Shown here: in pieces, positions 34,955 to 45,579 of the stretch
How positions within the stretch are numbered: position 1 is the first letter of the stretch
Layout: each line of letters starts with the position of its first letter
Origin: Plazaster borealis
Taxonomy: Eukaryota; Echinodermata; Asteroidea; Forcipulatida; Labidiasteridae
DNA: 64,000 bases
Assembly (NCBI GenBank): GCA_021014325.1
Contig: CM037462.1
Location: 3,628,318 to 3,692,317 of the forward strand
Direction of reading: 5' to 3'
Notes under the pieces: model-generated
The model's database searches: none
Told to the model about the DNA's origin: nothing
What the model saw: only the letters and a program-made list of their open reading frames with translations
Position numbers and translations under genes: made by a program

Positions 34955-35480
34955 TTAAGCAATTGGATGCATCAAAACTGTACCCTTTGACCCTCTGAAG
35001 CAACTGTGGGCATCAAGTTATGAAAAACTGTTTGAAGGTGCAATTTGGTCAGCTGCTTTCTTTGAAAATTTGATGCATAAAACTGTTACCTTTGACCTAT
35101 AGTCCTTTATAACAACATCATGTGAAACTTTTAACTTCTTTCTTTGTACAATTGGATGCATCAAAACTGTAACCTTTGACCCTATAGTACTCTATACCTA
35201 CTGGGGCATCAAGTTATGTAAAACTGTTGAAGATGCAATCTGGTCCTGCTTTCTTTGAAAATTGGATTCATAAAAACTGTTTAATACCTTTGACCTATAG
35301 TCCTTTATAAGTAATGGAGCAGAACATCACCAGAACTGTAACCTTTGACCTATAGTCCTTTACAAATAAGGGAGTACAAATATCATGTGAAACTTTTATT
35401 ATGCAATCTGGTCATTCTTTTTTTGTTGAACAATTGGATGCATCAAAACTGGTTACCTTTGACCTCAAGTCCTTTATCAG
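34955..35480. repeat. Decayed tandem repeat, TTGGATGCATCAAAACTGT
   Basis: CAATTGGATGCATCAAAACT or close variants followed by ACCTTTGACC and TATAGTCCTTTA recur irregularly (about 34961, 35050, 35150, 35270, 35330, 35430). Spacing of roughly 60-110 bp with deletions. Confidence 0.65.
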
Positions 35481-36174
35481 TAATTGGGCATTTAAAGATC
35501 ATAAGAAATTGTATGAATACTAATTAGGCTCAATTTAAAATCTGAGCTTGTAATCACACTATGCAAACAGGTGAACTGCTATAAAAACCAAAAAGAGAGG
35601 AAACTGGCAAGGGGGGAAAGAGAAAAAAATGGGAAATCTACTGGGTAGCTGATGAGGAAGTTAAACGCTGGTATTACGTATTCTCTTTTCAGGTGGGTGA
35701 ATACGTACATTTAGTCAACTCTTTGGTACTTTTTCTTAGAAAGTACTGAATAGAACAAGCTGGGCACACACTGTGTTTTACAGGCTTCTCAAAGGGTTGG
35801 GCCTACAACTAAACTGAATAAATCAACGCTGTTAGGAGCTAAGCGGATGAATACAAATGACTGAGGCACAATGCAATAAAGTTGCATTTTTGCATACAAT
35901 AATCAACTGAAGGTAACTTGATTCAATCTTGCAAAAAAAGTTAATATCCTGACGTTTCAAACCTAGCAGAGTCTTTTTTTTCGAAGGCTTTAGACTTTGA
36001 GAAAGACATCAACTATTTCTTGCATTTATACCAAAGATCCTGTTGGTCGGTATTTGGTAAGCAACAGCTTATTCTATTTTCTCTTAATTCAATCTTGAAA
36101 GGGCAAGGTAGTTTCTCCATGGTATTAAGGGCAATTCAAGGAGGAAAATATGTAACTGGAACATTTCAAGGGGC

Positions 36175-36625
36175 ATCAAGCCAATGACCAGGTTCATCAA
36201 AGCAATGATCACAAGCATCAAGGCAATGACAAGGGGTATGGAGGCAATGACCAGGGGTATGGAGGCAATGACAAGGGGTATGGAGGCAATGACCAGGGGT
36301 ATGGAGGCAATGACCAGGGGCATGGAGGCAATGACCAGGGGCATGGAGGCAATGACCAGGGGCATGGAGGCAATAACCTGGGCATGGAGGCAATGACCAG
36401 GGGCATCAAAGCAATGATCACGGGCATCAAGGCAATGACCAGGGGCATGGAGGCAATGACCAGGGGCATGGAGGCAATGACCAGGGGCATGGTAATGATC
36501 AGGGGCATCAAGCCAATGACCCGCGCAATGACCAAGGGTGTTCGCGCAATGACCAAGGGTGTTGAGGCAATGACCAGGGGCATCAACGAAATGACCAGGG
36601 GCATGGGGGCAATGACCAGCTGGGC
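36175..36625. repeat. 21-bp minisatellite ATGACCAGGGGCATGGAGGCA
   Basis: About twenty units, with variants GGGTATGGAGGCA, GGGCATCAAAGCA and AAGGGTGTT at the edges. The length of 21 keeps open frames in all phases, producing repetitive Met/Thr/Arg/Gly frames on plus and Pro/His/Cys frames on minus that are not genes. Preceded by a GGAACATTTCAAGGGGCATC sequence of the dispersed repeat family. Confidence 0.92.
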
Positions 36626-37598
36626 ATTTGGGCAACGACCAACTAGGCATCGAGGCTAACTTTTTTTGCCCTGCAAGGTTAAACAGCCTGATGGAAATTA
36701 ACCAAAAAATTGAAAATAACTGAAAGCATCTGGGATGAGAATTTTAACCGACAGTAAAAACTGTTCTTTTCTTTTTCAGATTACCAAATCATCCAATTGT
36801 TGGGCTATCCCTGGTAATCACAAAAACAAAACCATAGATCTTTAATGTGTGATTGGCTTAATAATAAAAATAATGAAAAAATGGAGAGTGAATGACACAT
36901 GCAAGGCCACGTCAAAGCCTAACCCACGTCCCCAGAGACCAACTGGCAAAGGAAATCTCCACTTCCACTTCTTAGAAACTGAAATTAGGCCGTCCAATTC
37001 CTTCTTGTTTTGATAAAGGAAGTCAGGATGAGAATGGGGGAAAAAAAACCACTGCTGGGTGGGAACCACAGTTTGACATTGAGCTGTCGAAAAAACTTGT
37101 GCCTAAACATCTTGAGGGGCCAAGCCGATCCAGCAAGGATGGGGGGGGGGGCTTTTCAAAAGTTTTCATGCAGAGGGTCAACAAACTCTTGTTTTGTTTT
37201 CTTTGCAATATCTGTGCATGGGGAATCCATATTGTATTGCTCATTTCAACCAGTGTAACCAAGCAGAGGCTGGAAGGGGAAATAGTCTGGTGCATTTTTG
37301 GTGCAGATTTGAATCAGTATGTATTACTGACATGGCACACAGGGGACTCAACAAAGATGGTGTCAGCATGCTAAAGGTCTAGTATCGTTGTCATGTTTCC
37401 TGTGTGCAATACTGGTCATGAATGCTGAAAACAAAATGAGGACCAGACCATTTTGCCTTCCAGTCTCAGTTTAAATGCAATGATTTGAGAAACACAAGAT
37501 GGATGGACCTTCAAAAAGTTTGATCACCTCAAAAAAAATAATAATAGATTGAGACTTGCAGTTGGTAAAACAACCTTAACTCAAAACATTGACTAACT

Positions 37599-37941
37599 GC
37601 GATTCATAAAACAGTGCGCCCTCTACAGTTTGCCAGGGAGAGGCCATTTTCGCAGTGCACCATGGGTAAAGGTCAACAATTTTTGAGTTGTCTCACAGTG
37701 CCCACAGCACGAACATGATTGTTCAACTTCGTTTGCGGTTTGCAAAGTCAGCAAGGATAGGCCTATATTTTCTGTTTGTACGGCTTTTGTGAGGCTGTTG
37801 AATGTTTTTCACATTCATGTCGGCCATTTAAAAATACCAAACTGCCCGTGCTGGTGCTAAGTTGTGGACCGTTATTAGCGCTTTGGGAGAAAATGGCTTC
37901 TCAGCGGTAATCTGTAGAGGGCACATTGTATTTTGAATCGC
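37599..37941. mobile_element. TIR element with GCGATTCA ends
   Basis: The left end GCGATTCATAAAACAGTGCG continues into CCCTCTACAG, and the right end is its imperfect inverse (CTGTAGAGGGCACATTG...TGAATCGC). About 343 bp, non-coding. I could not identify a clear target-site duplication. Confidence 0.65.
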
Positions 37942-38087
37942 CTGTTTAAGCTTTATAAATACCCTGAATAATATTTTTTCTTCAAAAATTTGTGTTTTTC
38001 TTTTAAAACAGAAAACAGGAGTGGAATAAGCTCTTCCATATTGTAATGATTTTGGAGCAGCTTTTTTAGGGATAATCATACACTTAC

Positions 38088-38159
38088 GTGGGTTGTGCCA
38101 ATCTGGCTCACTGCCGCTTTTGACTGACATGCTGTCTCCTGAATCACTCAGTGCTCGTT
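38088..38159 (-). CDS. NFI: NFI coding exon 3: short acidic/serine linker
   Basis: A 72-bp exon between TTTTGCAG and GTAAGT, phase 1 on both sides, encoding residues 191-214. It reads ERALSDSGDSMSVKSGSEPD and then WHNP. It is rich in Ser, Asp and Glu, like the linker that follows the DNA-binding domain in vertebrate NFI. Only this reading frame joins exon 2 to exon 4 without a stop. Being symmetric, it could be skipped without a frameshift. Confidence 0.85.
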
Positions 38160-38560
38160 CTGCAAAAGGAGGAGGGATACCAACAAAGATGGTTTATCGT
38201 TCGATTACCATTGATTAAACAGAGGGTGTAAATCGTGCATAAAACAAAGCTACATGTAAACACAGTAAGTGCAGTACTACCAGACAATATGCTAATGACT
38301 TGGTCCGTGATAAGCAGAAAATTGTGCTAAGCAATTTTTTGACTGACTGGTACATGAACGTGAGATAATGTCTGGCCCCAACATAACTAAATTTTGTATC
38401 TTTTAACTAACTACTCATTGGCAGATTTTTCATTCAATATTTCAAATGATTCTTAAATTCCTTGACTAACGGAAAATACATAAAGAGTGTAGCTCTATCT
38501 CATCAATTTGTGACTGTCAATTTGGCATCTTTAATTATTATTATTACATAAAATCCACTT

Positions 38561-38790
38561 GAGGGCACTGAACACGTTTGGTAATTGTCAAAGACCAGTG
38601 TTCTCACTTGCAAGAAGTTTTCATTTCTTTAGTGAGAAATTACCTATTTCTCAAAAACTACGCTACTTCAGAGGTAGTCGTTTCCTACAATGTTTTATAC
38701 TGTCAACAGCTCTACATTGCTTGTTACCCAGTAAGTTTTTATGCTAATATTTGTTTTGAGTCATCACCAAAAGTGTACGATACCTTTAAG
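38561..38790 (+). mobile_element. MITE family A copy with internal deletion
   Basis: Both ends are present (GGGCACTGAACACGTTTGG and AAAGTGTACGATACCTTTAA), but about 150 bp between TTCTCACTTG and CAAGAAGTTTTCATTT are missing. The break lies at the half-palindrome, so the central hairpin may have promoted the deletion. Confidence 0.8.
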
Positions 38791-39058
38791 AATTAACACG
38801 AAAAGCTCCTTTTTTTTTTAAGGAATCTAAAAATTCAATTCTAGGGCCCATTTTCTTAGAGTAGCTTAGTTTACTAAAAAGTGCTCACACTAGATTATAA
38901 GGTTGCCAGCCAAAATACCATGTCACACTATCTGTGACTGGTATCCAGCTTATTGTTGCTTCATAGAAAATTGTCAAGCAATATTTTCTATTTTCAAAAA
39001 GCAGTCCTATGAAACTGGGTTCCATGTTGTGCTTCAAAGTTTCAGGCGTGCATCTTTG

Positions 39059-40750
39059 TCGGACGTTTTTGTCATCAGGCGTGGAAGTCAGCTATCGAAA
39101 CAAGGTTGACCATTAACAGTGGACAGCACAGACAGACATACATGTACAGTATGTAACAACAGACATTACAGACATTCTAAATGGGGCTACTTTGGTATTT
39201 TTCCCCAAAAAATTGGAGGGGCGGGGGGTGTTCTTATATTTTAATTAAAGTGAATTTTGATTTCTTTTTACCCGACCATCCACAGTTTTGAAACAAAGAT
39301 TTGTAAACATTGATTAAATCGGATTGACCCCTGAGCATACATGTAGAACTGGTTTTAGGCCGTGTCCGAATTGGCGGATGCGGCTAACGGCCGTTGCCGA
39401 AGATGTTGCTGTGGGCATGTATCAATGCTTGTTCACATGACGATCAAGCCAGCGCAAGGTTTTAGCCAGGACTTGGTAAAAGGGTGTCCAAATTTGCTTG
39501 AAATTTAAAAACTGGGTGTCCAAATTGTTCACTTACAATGCATTTAAATGTAAATTGGAGATAAAACAGGGTGTCCAAAGACACCCAGATACCCCTCTGG
39601 CTAACACTACATGTATGAGAACCACTGATTCGGACAAGGACTAAAGCGAATGCGAAGCGTTTTTTGGTGATGCAACAATCATTACGCGCTGTTTTTCCAA
39701 TTGTGACGAAAGACAATTCGCTTCGCACGAAGCATTCGCAGGAAGTATGAAGCGGGCTTTAAGTAAGAAGATGGTATGACTGAGGCTGAAGAATCAGGCC
39801 TACATCTTCCTGTGTTCTATGCCACTCGCATCTCGTGTTATCGAATCTTGGGTTAGGTTTTCAATCTCGCATCTCAAGTTATCGAATCTCGGGTTAGGTT
39901 TTTTAATCTCGCATCTCATGTTATCGAATCTCAGGTGAGGTTTTCAATCTCGCATCTTGCGATATTTGTGAATTATCTGAGGTACATTTTGTTTTTAACG
40001 TCGTCAGTAAACGAGACTATACGTCAATGTAAACAAACACAGAGTATCAAACAACCTGTTAACATTTAACGCGAGATGCGCGATTGAAAACCTAACGCGA
40101 GATGCGAGATGGCAGAATATACATGTAGAACATCATACTTCCCACATTTAAACAAAGTCAAGGCGGTGGGATACTGGTACACAGTGATACGATTTCACGG
40201 ACAGGGGTAGTTGAGGGGACATCCCCAAGTCATATAAAGAATGTTGTGCAGAGTTTCCTGTTGGGATATCAAACTACATTTAAGTATACATTCCGTCAGG
40301 TCTCTCAATGCTCAAGCAACCACATGGTTATTTTCAATTACACGTATTATATGTACGGGCCGCCATTCAGAAGAATCAACGTTTAAAAATGTTGGTCTTT
40401 TTTCAAATTTGTTTTTGACCTGGCACCTAACTGCTGAAGAACAAAGTAATGTGTGAAATGACGCAGATATTTTAGATTAATGAGCATTTCCCAGCTTTTC
40501 TTGGCTTCTTTGTAGGAAATTTTTGCCATCAGGCGTGGAAGTCAGCTACCGAAACAAGGTTGACCAATAACAATGGACAGCACAGACAGCCATACATGTA
40601 ACAAAAGACATTACAGACGGGGGTTGTTGTTCTATTATTTTAATTGTAAAATGAATTTAGATTTTCAGTTATTTCTTTTGAACCCACCCATCCATCCAAA
40701 ATTTTGAAACAAATATTTTTAATATTTCTTAAATCTGACCCCCTTAGCAT
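39059..40750. repeat. Local duplication in NFI intron 2
   Basis: 39059-39330 and 40513-40750 share CATCAGGCGTGGAAGTCAGC, AACAAGGTTGACCA, GACAGCACAGACAG and several later blocks (ATTTTAATT, GAAACAAA). Same orientation, about 1.45 kb apart; diverged by many substitutions and small gaps. Confidence 0.7.
39824..40112. repeat. CTCGCATCTCG element with internal tandem units
   Basis: The left half has about three tandem units of some 45 bp (CTCGCATCTC ... TTATCGAATC ... GGGTTAGGTTTT). The right end carries the inverse (AAAACCTAACGCGAGATGCG). The arrangement suggests an inverted-repeat element whose left end was amplified. Confidence 0.55.
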
Positions 40751-42289
40751 AGGATTGGTTTCCTCACTCGCATTCTTAAATTCAAACAAAACAAAATTAT
40801 GCAAAAAAAACGCCAGAATATTGATTTCTATATATTGTTTATAAACTTTTAATTTAAATGAAACTAACAATAACCCTAAAAAATTGATCAACATAGGATT
40901 ATAAACTTGTCAAACATCCTACTATTTATGCCTTGGGCACTATTGGTAGCATTTGACAAGCCTGAAAATCAACTTTGAGAGGGCAAAGCAACTTTCAATA
41001 TGCAAAGGGCACTTCCCTTGGACAATCTTAAAGGCTATGGGAAACTATAATGGGGCACCAAGGAAAAGACCAGGGCAACAGAAGTTGAACCTACATGTAC
41101 AGGGGGTAATTCTAGGCCTGATTTGACATTGTTGACATAAACAGTGTATCACTGTTTCACAAAAACCCTTACGCAAATTTGCCAAAAAGTTAAAACATGG
41201 ATGTAGGCTATAGTACCAGTGTAATGTACTTTAAGTCAGAATCACATCCCTGTCTACAGTGTAGTTATTAACAAGGAAGTGGCAATTAGTTTTGAATTTA
41301 TCTCAAGTTTTAAAACACTCCAGGCTGCAAATCTAGAACAAAAGACCCATTGTTAAATTGGGAAGGGGTGTACAAAAGGTCCTCCATCTTACTACAGTGT
41401 GTACACTCTCACAGTAAAATGGCCTACATGTAGACTTAGACCCCCCGAAATTGAAAGTAATTACAATGTTTAAAAAAAAGCAAGCAAATAATTGGTGTAA
41501 AATGTCTATGGAACCATGGAGGTAGAAGTGTTTTGTAAAGTTCTAAGGGACTACATGTATTCTGTAAGGGGACATTCAGAGAAATCAATGGTTAAGAATG
41601 TCTTCTTTTTTTTCTTCTTTTTTTTTCTTCGTAAAATAGAACCTGTGTCTCACATTGGATTAGAATATGATGGAAGCCTTTAAAATTACCACAAATAGAA
41701 CTCTCAAGGTTTGAGAAAGGTTCCCTTCAATAGCTTACTTCACTTCATCGGAGAGCAATTTTAAAAAGAAAGAAGATTTAACTACATATCAATCCCAGCC
41801 AATCACAATATTGCCCATCCATGTGATAAACAAGAATTATCTGACGCTAACTTCTTGAAGCAAGACTACAGAACATGTAGCAGGCATTAAGATTGCCATC
41901 AGGAAGGAATCTTTAAAGTCGGAGATCACCAAGAGATCAAAAACGTGCAGCAACAATCACAGTCTCTAGTCTCTACTCAAGGAGACAGAAATCCCTGCGT
42001 GATCCTTCAGGTAGAACCGAAAGGCCATAAACGGTAACCGCACTGACTGCATGATACAGTTCCAACATACATTGTACATTGCACGAATAGCCTTGACCAT
42101 GACTTACATAGTGAGTTGTGTATTTTTCCATATGGAACACAAACCATACAATTACAATGTATCACACAGAGTACATTGTGTGCAGTGTGTCTGTGCACAA
42201 ACATACGTGTACTTTACGTATGGAAATGGCTGCAATAGAATTGTAGTAAAAATAATAATTACACAAATTTCACAGCCGGGCAGCAGAAT

Positions 42290-43006
42290 AGGGCCCAATT
42301 TCATAGAGCTGCTTTTAAAAGCACAAAAATTAGCTAAGCACAACCAAATTTATGCTTACCAGAATAAGGTTACTGGTAGCCAAAGTACCATGCCACGATA
42401 TAAATGCACAATCTTTGACTGGTATCCTGCTGAGTTTTGCTTAGCACAAAATTGTTAAGCAAAATTGTCTACTTAAGCAGCTCATGTAAGCGCAGCATCC
42501 ATGATGCATCTCAGATCTATTCTTGGCACAATTTTCATGGATCTGCTTACCATTTAATTTTAAAAGCAAAGAACCGGCGCTTACAATACATGTACATCAA
42601 GCCTATAATTTCAAAGGTTAGCAGGGAATTTCTAGGCATTCTTCGCTTACACAGCTCTAGCGCAGAAATTCGGCACATGCCCTGTAAGCGAAAGAATGGT
42701 GATCATAAGTGCAGAATTCGGCAGTAAACAGAGCCATAAAATTGCAATCTGGAAATATAGCTCCACTCCACTAATAAATCCGATTTGCCCATACTGCTTA
42801 GATGGAAAAAAAAAGGGTTTAGAAATTTTACAGGGACGTTAATGTCTTTCAGAGGTTTTGCTTACATATTTGCTTTAAAACAATACTAAACTCGAGAATT
42901 ATTCTCTTGCAGAGCAAACTTTTGCACTAAGCCTGTACAAAGCAGGGAACAGTAACCATATTAAGCGCAAAATGCCGTGGTAAGCAAGCCATGAAATCGG
43001 GCCCTG
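42290..43006. repeat. GGGCCCAATTTCAT palindromic repeats next to NFI exon 2
   Basis: Two full units (42290-42490 and 42525-42745) and a solo end (42955-43006: GCCATGAAATCGGGCCCTGG). The solo end lies about 30 bp from the donor of the DNA-binding-domain exon. Confidence 0.65.
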
Positions 43007-43034
43007 GTTGTATAGTCCATATTATTACACTCAC

Positions 43035-43569
43035 CAGGTGATTGTACGATGAAATTCGCAAGGAACAAATCCAACTCCCTGACGCTCACACTGATATGGT
43101 GTGGCTGCACACACAGCATGGGGTTCGCACAGTTCATTGACTTTAACAACCTCTCCCCGTCTGTACTCTCCAACGGTATGGCTTTAAAAAGCACCACCAT
43201 CACTAAGTCCAGCCGCCACACCTTATCGGCCTGCCTGAGACAGTCTATACGCCGTATCTTTCCTTTCTGATCGGGATTGCTCAGTATACACATAGCCGGC
43301 TTCTTCCCGGTCACGCTGAGCACAAAGTCCTCACGGTACTCCGGCCGGATGTCCTTACGCAGTTTGGCGAGCAGTCGCGAGGCCCACTTCTTCTTGACTT
43401 CGGGCTTGTCGTTGGCCAACTCCTCCTTTGATTGACGCTCCTCGAGGGCGGTCATGCGCTTCTCGTGCTTCTTGAAGTATTTACGCTTTCGTGCTTGCAG
43501 ATTGAACCAGATGTACGAGAAAGATTTGACGTAAGGCAGCACTGCCTCAATGAAGGGGTGAAACTCATC
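43035..43569 (-). CDS. NFI: NFI coding exon 2: DNA-binding and dimerisation domain
   Basis: This 535-bp exon (vertebrate counterpart about 532 bp) encodes residues 13-190 and starts with [17 protein letters not shown]. Diagnostic NFI blocks follow in order: [79 protein letters not shown] and [15 protein letters not shown]. Cysteines at about residues 106, 122, 159 and 165, followed by His169/170, match the conserved Cys/His set of the MH1-like NFI fold, linked in the family to zinc binding, DNA binding and redox sensitivity. The vertebrate adjacent Cys pair (PCC) is AMC here. The acceptor is CCCTCAG and the donor is G then GTGAGT, phase 1. The open frame upstream of the acceptor is intronic read-through. 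Confidence 0.98.
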
Positions 43570-45579
43570 CTGAGGGTGGGAATAAAGTGAACATAAAATC
43601 ATCATAGGGCAGCATTTCCTCAAAAGTGGCCGAGTGCAAAGTCAAAATTCGACTACAGATTGTATCCCAGCGTTCTCCCTTAACAGTGGTCCACTGGCCA
43701 AATGCTATTTAAAACATTAGAAAACCAGTCAAAATTCACTGAAGGTTTTCCGACTGGTTAGTTCAGTGTTGAAAAGCATCCCTATTTTATTTGAAATATG
43801 GAAAAATAAACTAGTGAAATGATAAGCAAACTGGTCTTGCTGGTTAGTCACTAAAAAAGTGAAGGGCAAAGATTGTAATCCATGCAAGAAGCACAGACTG
43901 CATCCGTGCTTCAAATTCAAAAAGGGGGAACCTTAAATAAGAGATTTATCGTGAAAAGCTAGCAGACTAGCGTACCGCATTTAAACTAGTAACTGCTCCA
44001 GCTAGCTTGTCATTGGGAAAATTGGGAGGGGAATGGGAATGAATTCTTTAATAATATTTTATAATTAACTTGCAATTCTTAAGCTTGCCAATAATGAAGG
44101 CTACGCACTACTAAAGTAAAGACCTGGCCTACAGCTACACTGTACACAATGCAAAGTAACACAAAACATGTTTGTACATGTAGGCCTGTTGTATGTACGG
44201 TAAAAAAGAAAAAGATAAAAAACTAACTGTCGGATGCGGTTTGAGTAAATTGTTTTGACTTAGGAAGTACATGAAATCTGAGAACATGAAATGCACAGGT
44301 ACCCAATTGAACGTCAGATGATCGTAGCACTCATTTAGAAAGTCTAAACTGAAGTGAAAGTGGAGGATGGTGTTGTAATACTTTCATCTCAGAACATTAT
44401 TTAATGTTGAAAAGCAAAGCTTCGCAGTAGATTTCCTCAAATTTTGTCTAAATCTGTTACTTAGATTCAGATTAGCCGCTGTGATTCAGTAGGAATGCAA
44501 GCAGTTATTTCAAAATATTCATATGTAACTGAAAACCAATCAAAACCCATGTGCTTAGAATTGATTAAAACTTTCATTGAAGAAATGGAATGAGCTTAGA
44601 GCCACTGAAAACACTCTCTGCTGCAAGGAATTGTAAATTAGTGATAGTTGAAGAAATCATAACCCAAGATCCTCATCCATAGTCAGAACGAGGGTAAGCT
44701 TTGATCTTCTCCAGCCGTCGGGAGGATCCCTACCCCTCTTCTTCCCTCAGTAAAAATTGTGGAAGGACCAGGGGTTACGATTATTGCAACTAAACTTGCA
44801 TACTTTAAGTGACTCAAACAAGTAAAGTACATTTCTGCCTTTCTTAACAATTTTTATATTCATTTCTCACAAAACAATACAACACTTGTTTAAAGTAAAT
44901 TTCTTAAATAATTTAAGCTTGAAATTTTCTAAGATTTGGACTGGATTTTGAAAAACAATACAATCATTAGAATTGAGTGTATAATGTGCATCACAATTAT
45001 AATAATGTTAATAAATAGTAGGCTTGAATACACTGTCACTGTGTCAGTGACAATCAATCATTCACTGACAGCCACTTTTATTATTTAAATCAAATTGAAT
45101 ACAAAATTAATGTGGATGTTGCATATTGTAACATACAGATGATCAATGCATTAAACTTTACCATTTACTTATAAATGGACAATCAACTGTGATCTTTTGA
45201 GGCACACACACAAGAAAATGCCACCATAATAAAGCAAGCATGCCACAGCCTAGGTAGGCAAATAGCAATAGGTCATGTAAATCGCCACTGACCATAATAT
45301 TTACACTAGATCCACTCAAACTAGTCATATTTAAACCATTCATTGAAACATCCATGTAAGTAAGGCGAGATTACAATGATGATGCATAGTAGAATCCCAA
45401 TTTAGGCACACTTCAAATGATCGACAATCTGTAGCTGGACGTGCCCGACAAATCACATGGCACACACCACAACATCGGCATGGCTTGTGATGTGAAAATA
45501 TAAAAACAAGAAAAACAGCCCTGTCGTGTTTACATCACGCGGTACACCGTTACATGCCAATGAATGAATGAAGACTTAC
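43570..45579 (-). other. NFI intron 1 (2.0 kb), largely repeat-poor
   Basis: Donor GTAAGT, acceptor CCCACCCTCAG. Apart from a diverged dispersed repeat at about 43670-44000 with alternating direct and inverted CTAGT-type motifs, this intron has few recognisable repeats, unlike the rest of the locus. That makes 44000-45570 a reasonable place to look for conserved regulatory sequence or alternative first exons. Confidence 0.6.

Larger units (their letters stand above)
27979..38087 (-). other. NFI intron 3 (10.1 kb), repeat-filled
   Basis: Contents: dispersed repeat 28055-28400 (second copy 33930-34260), 207-bp tandem array 29044-29906, TTA-flanked TIR element 30639-30963, GGTGTCCAAATT-type repeat 31318-31485, tRNA-like SINE 33180-33251, decayed tandem repeat 34955-35480, 21-bp minisatellite 36175-36625 and TIR element 37599-37941. 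No exon-like frame was seen; phases of exons 3 and 4 already match. Confidence 0.7.
38160..43034 (-). other. NFI intron 2 (4.9 kb)
   Basis: It contains an internally deleted MITE (38561-38790), a local duplication (39059-39330 and 40513-40750), a GGTGTCCAAATT repeat (39458-39608), a CTCGCATCTCG inverted-repeat element (39824-40112), and GGGCCCAATTTCAT palindromic repeats at 42290-42490, 42525-42745 and 42955-43006, the last only about 30 bp from the exon 2 donor. 41120-42000 shows nothing recognised. Confidence 0.7.

Noticed and set aside
36084..36659. Long open frames (up to 188 codons) of Pro/His/Cys or Met/Thr/Gly repeats
   Set aside because: Translations of a 21-bp minisatellite, whose period keeps frames open on both strands; no non-repeat coding sequence attached.
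42961..43034. Extension of the exon 2 frame to 42961
   Set aside because: A consensus donor (GTGAGT) ends the exon at 43035, and the extension runs into a GGGCCC-type repeat.
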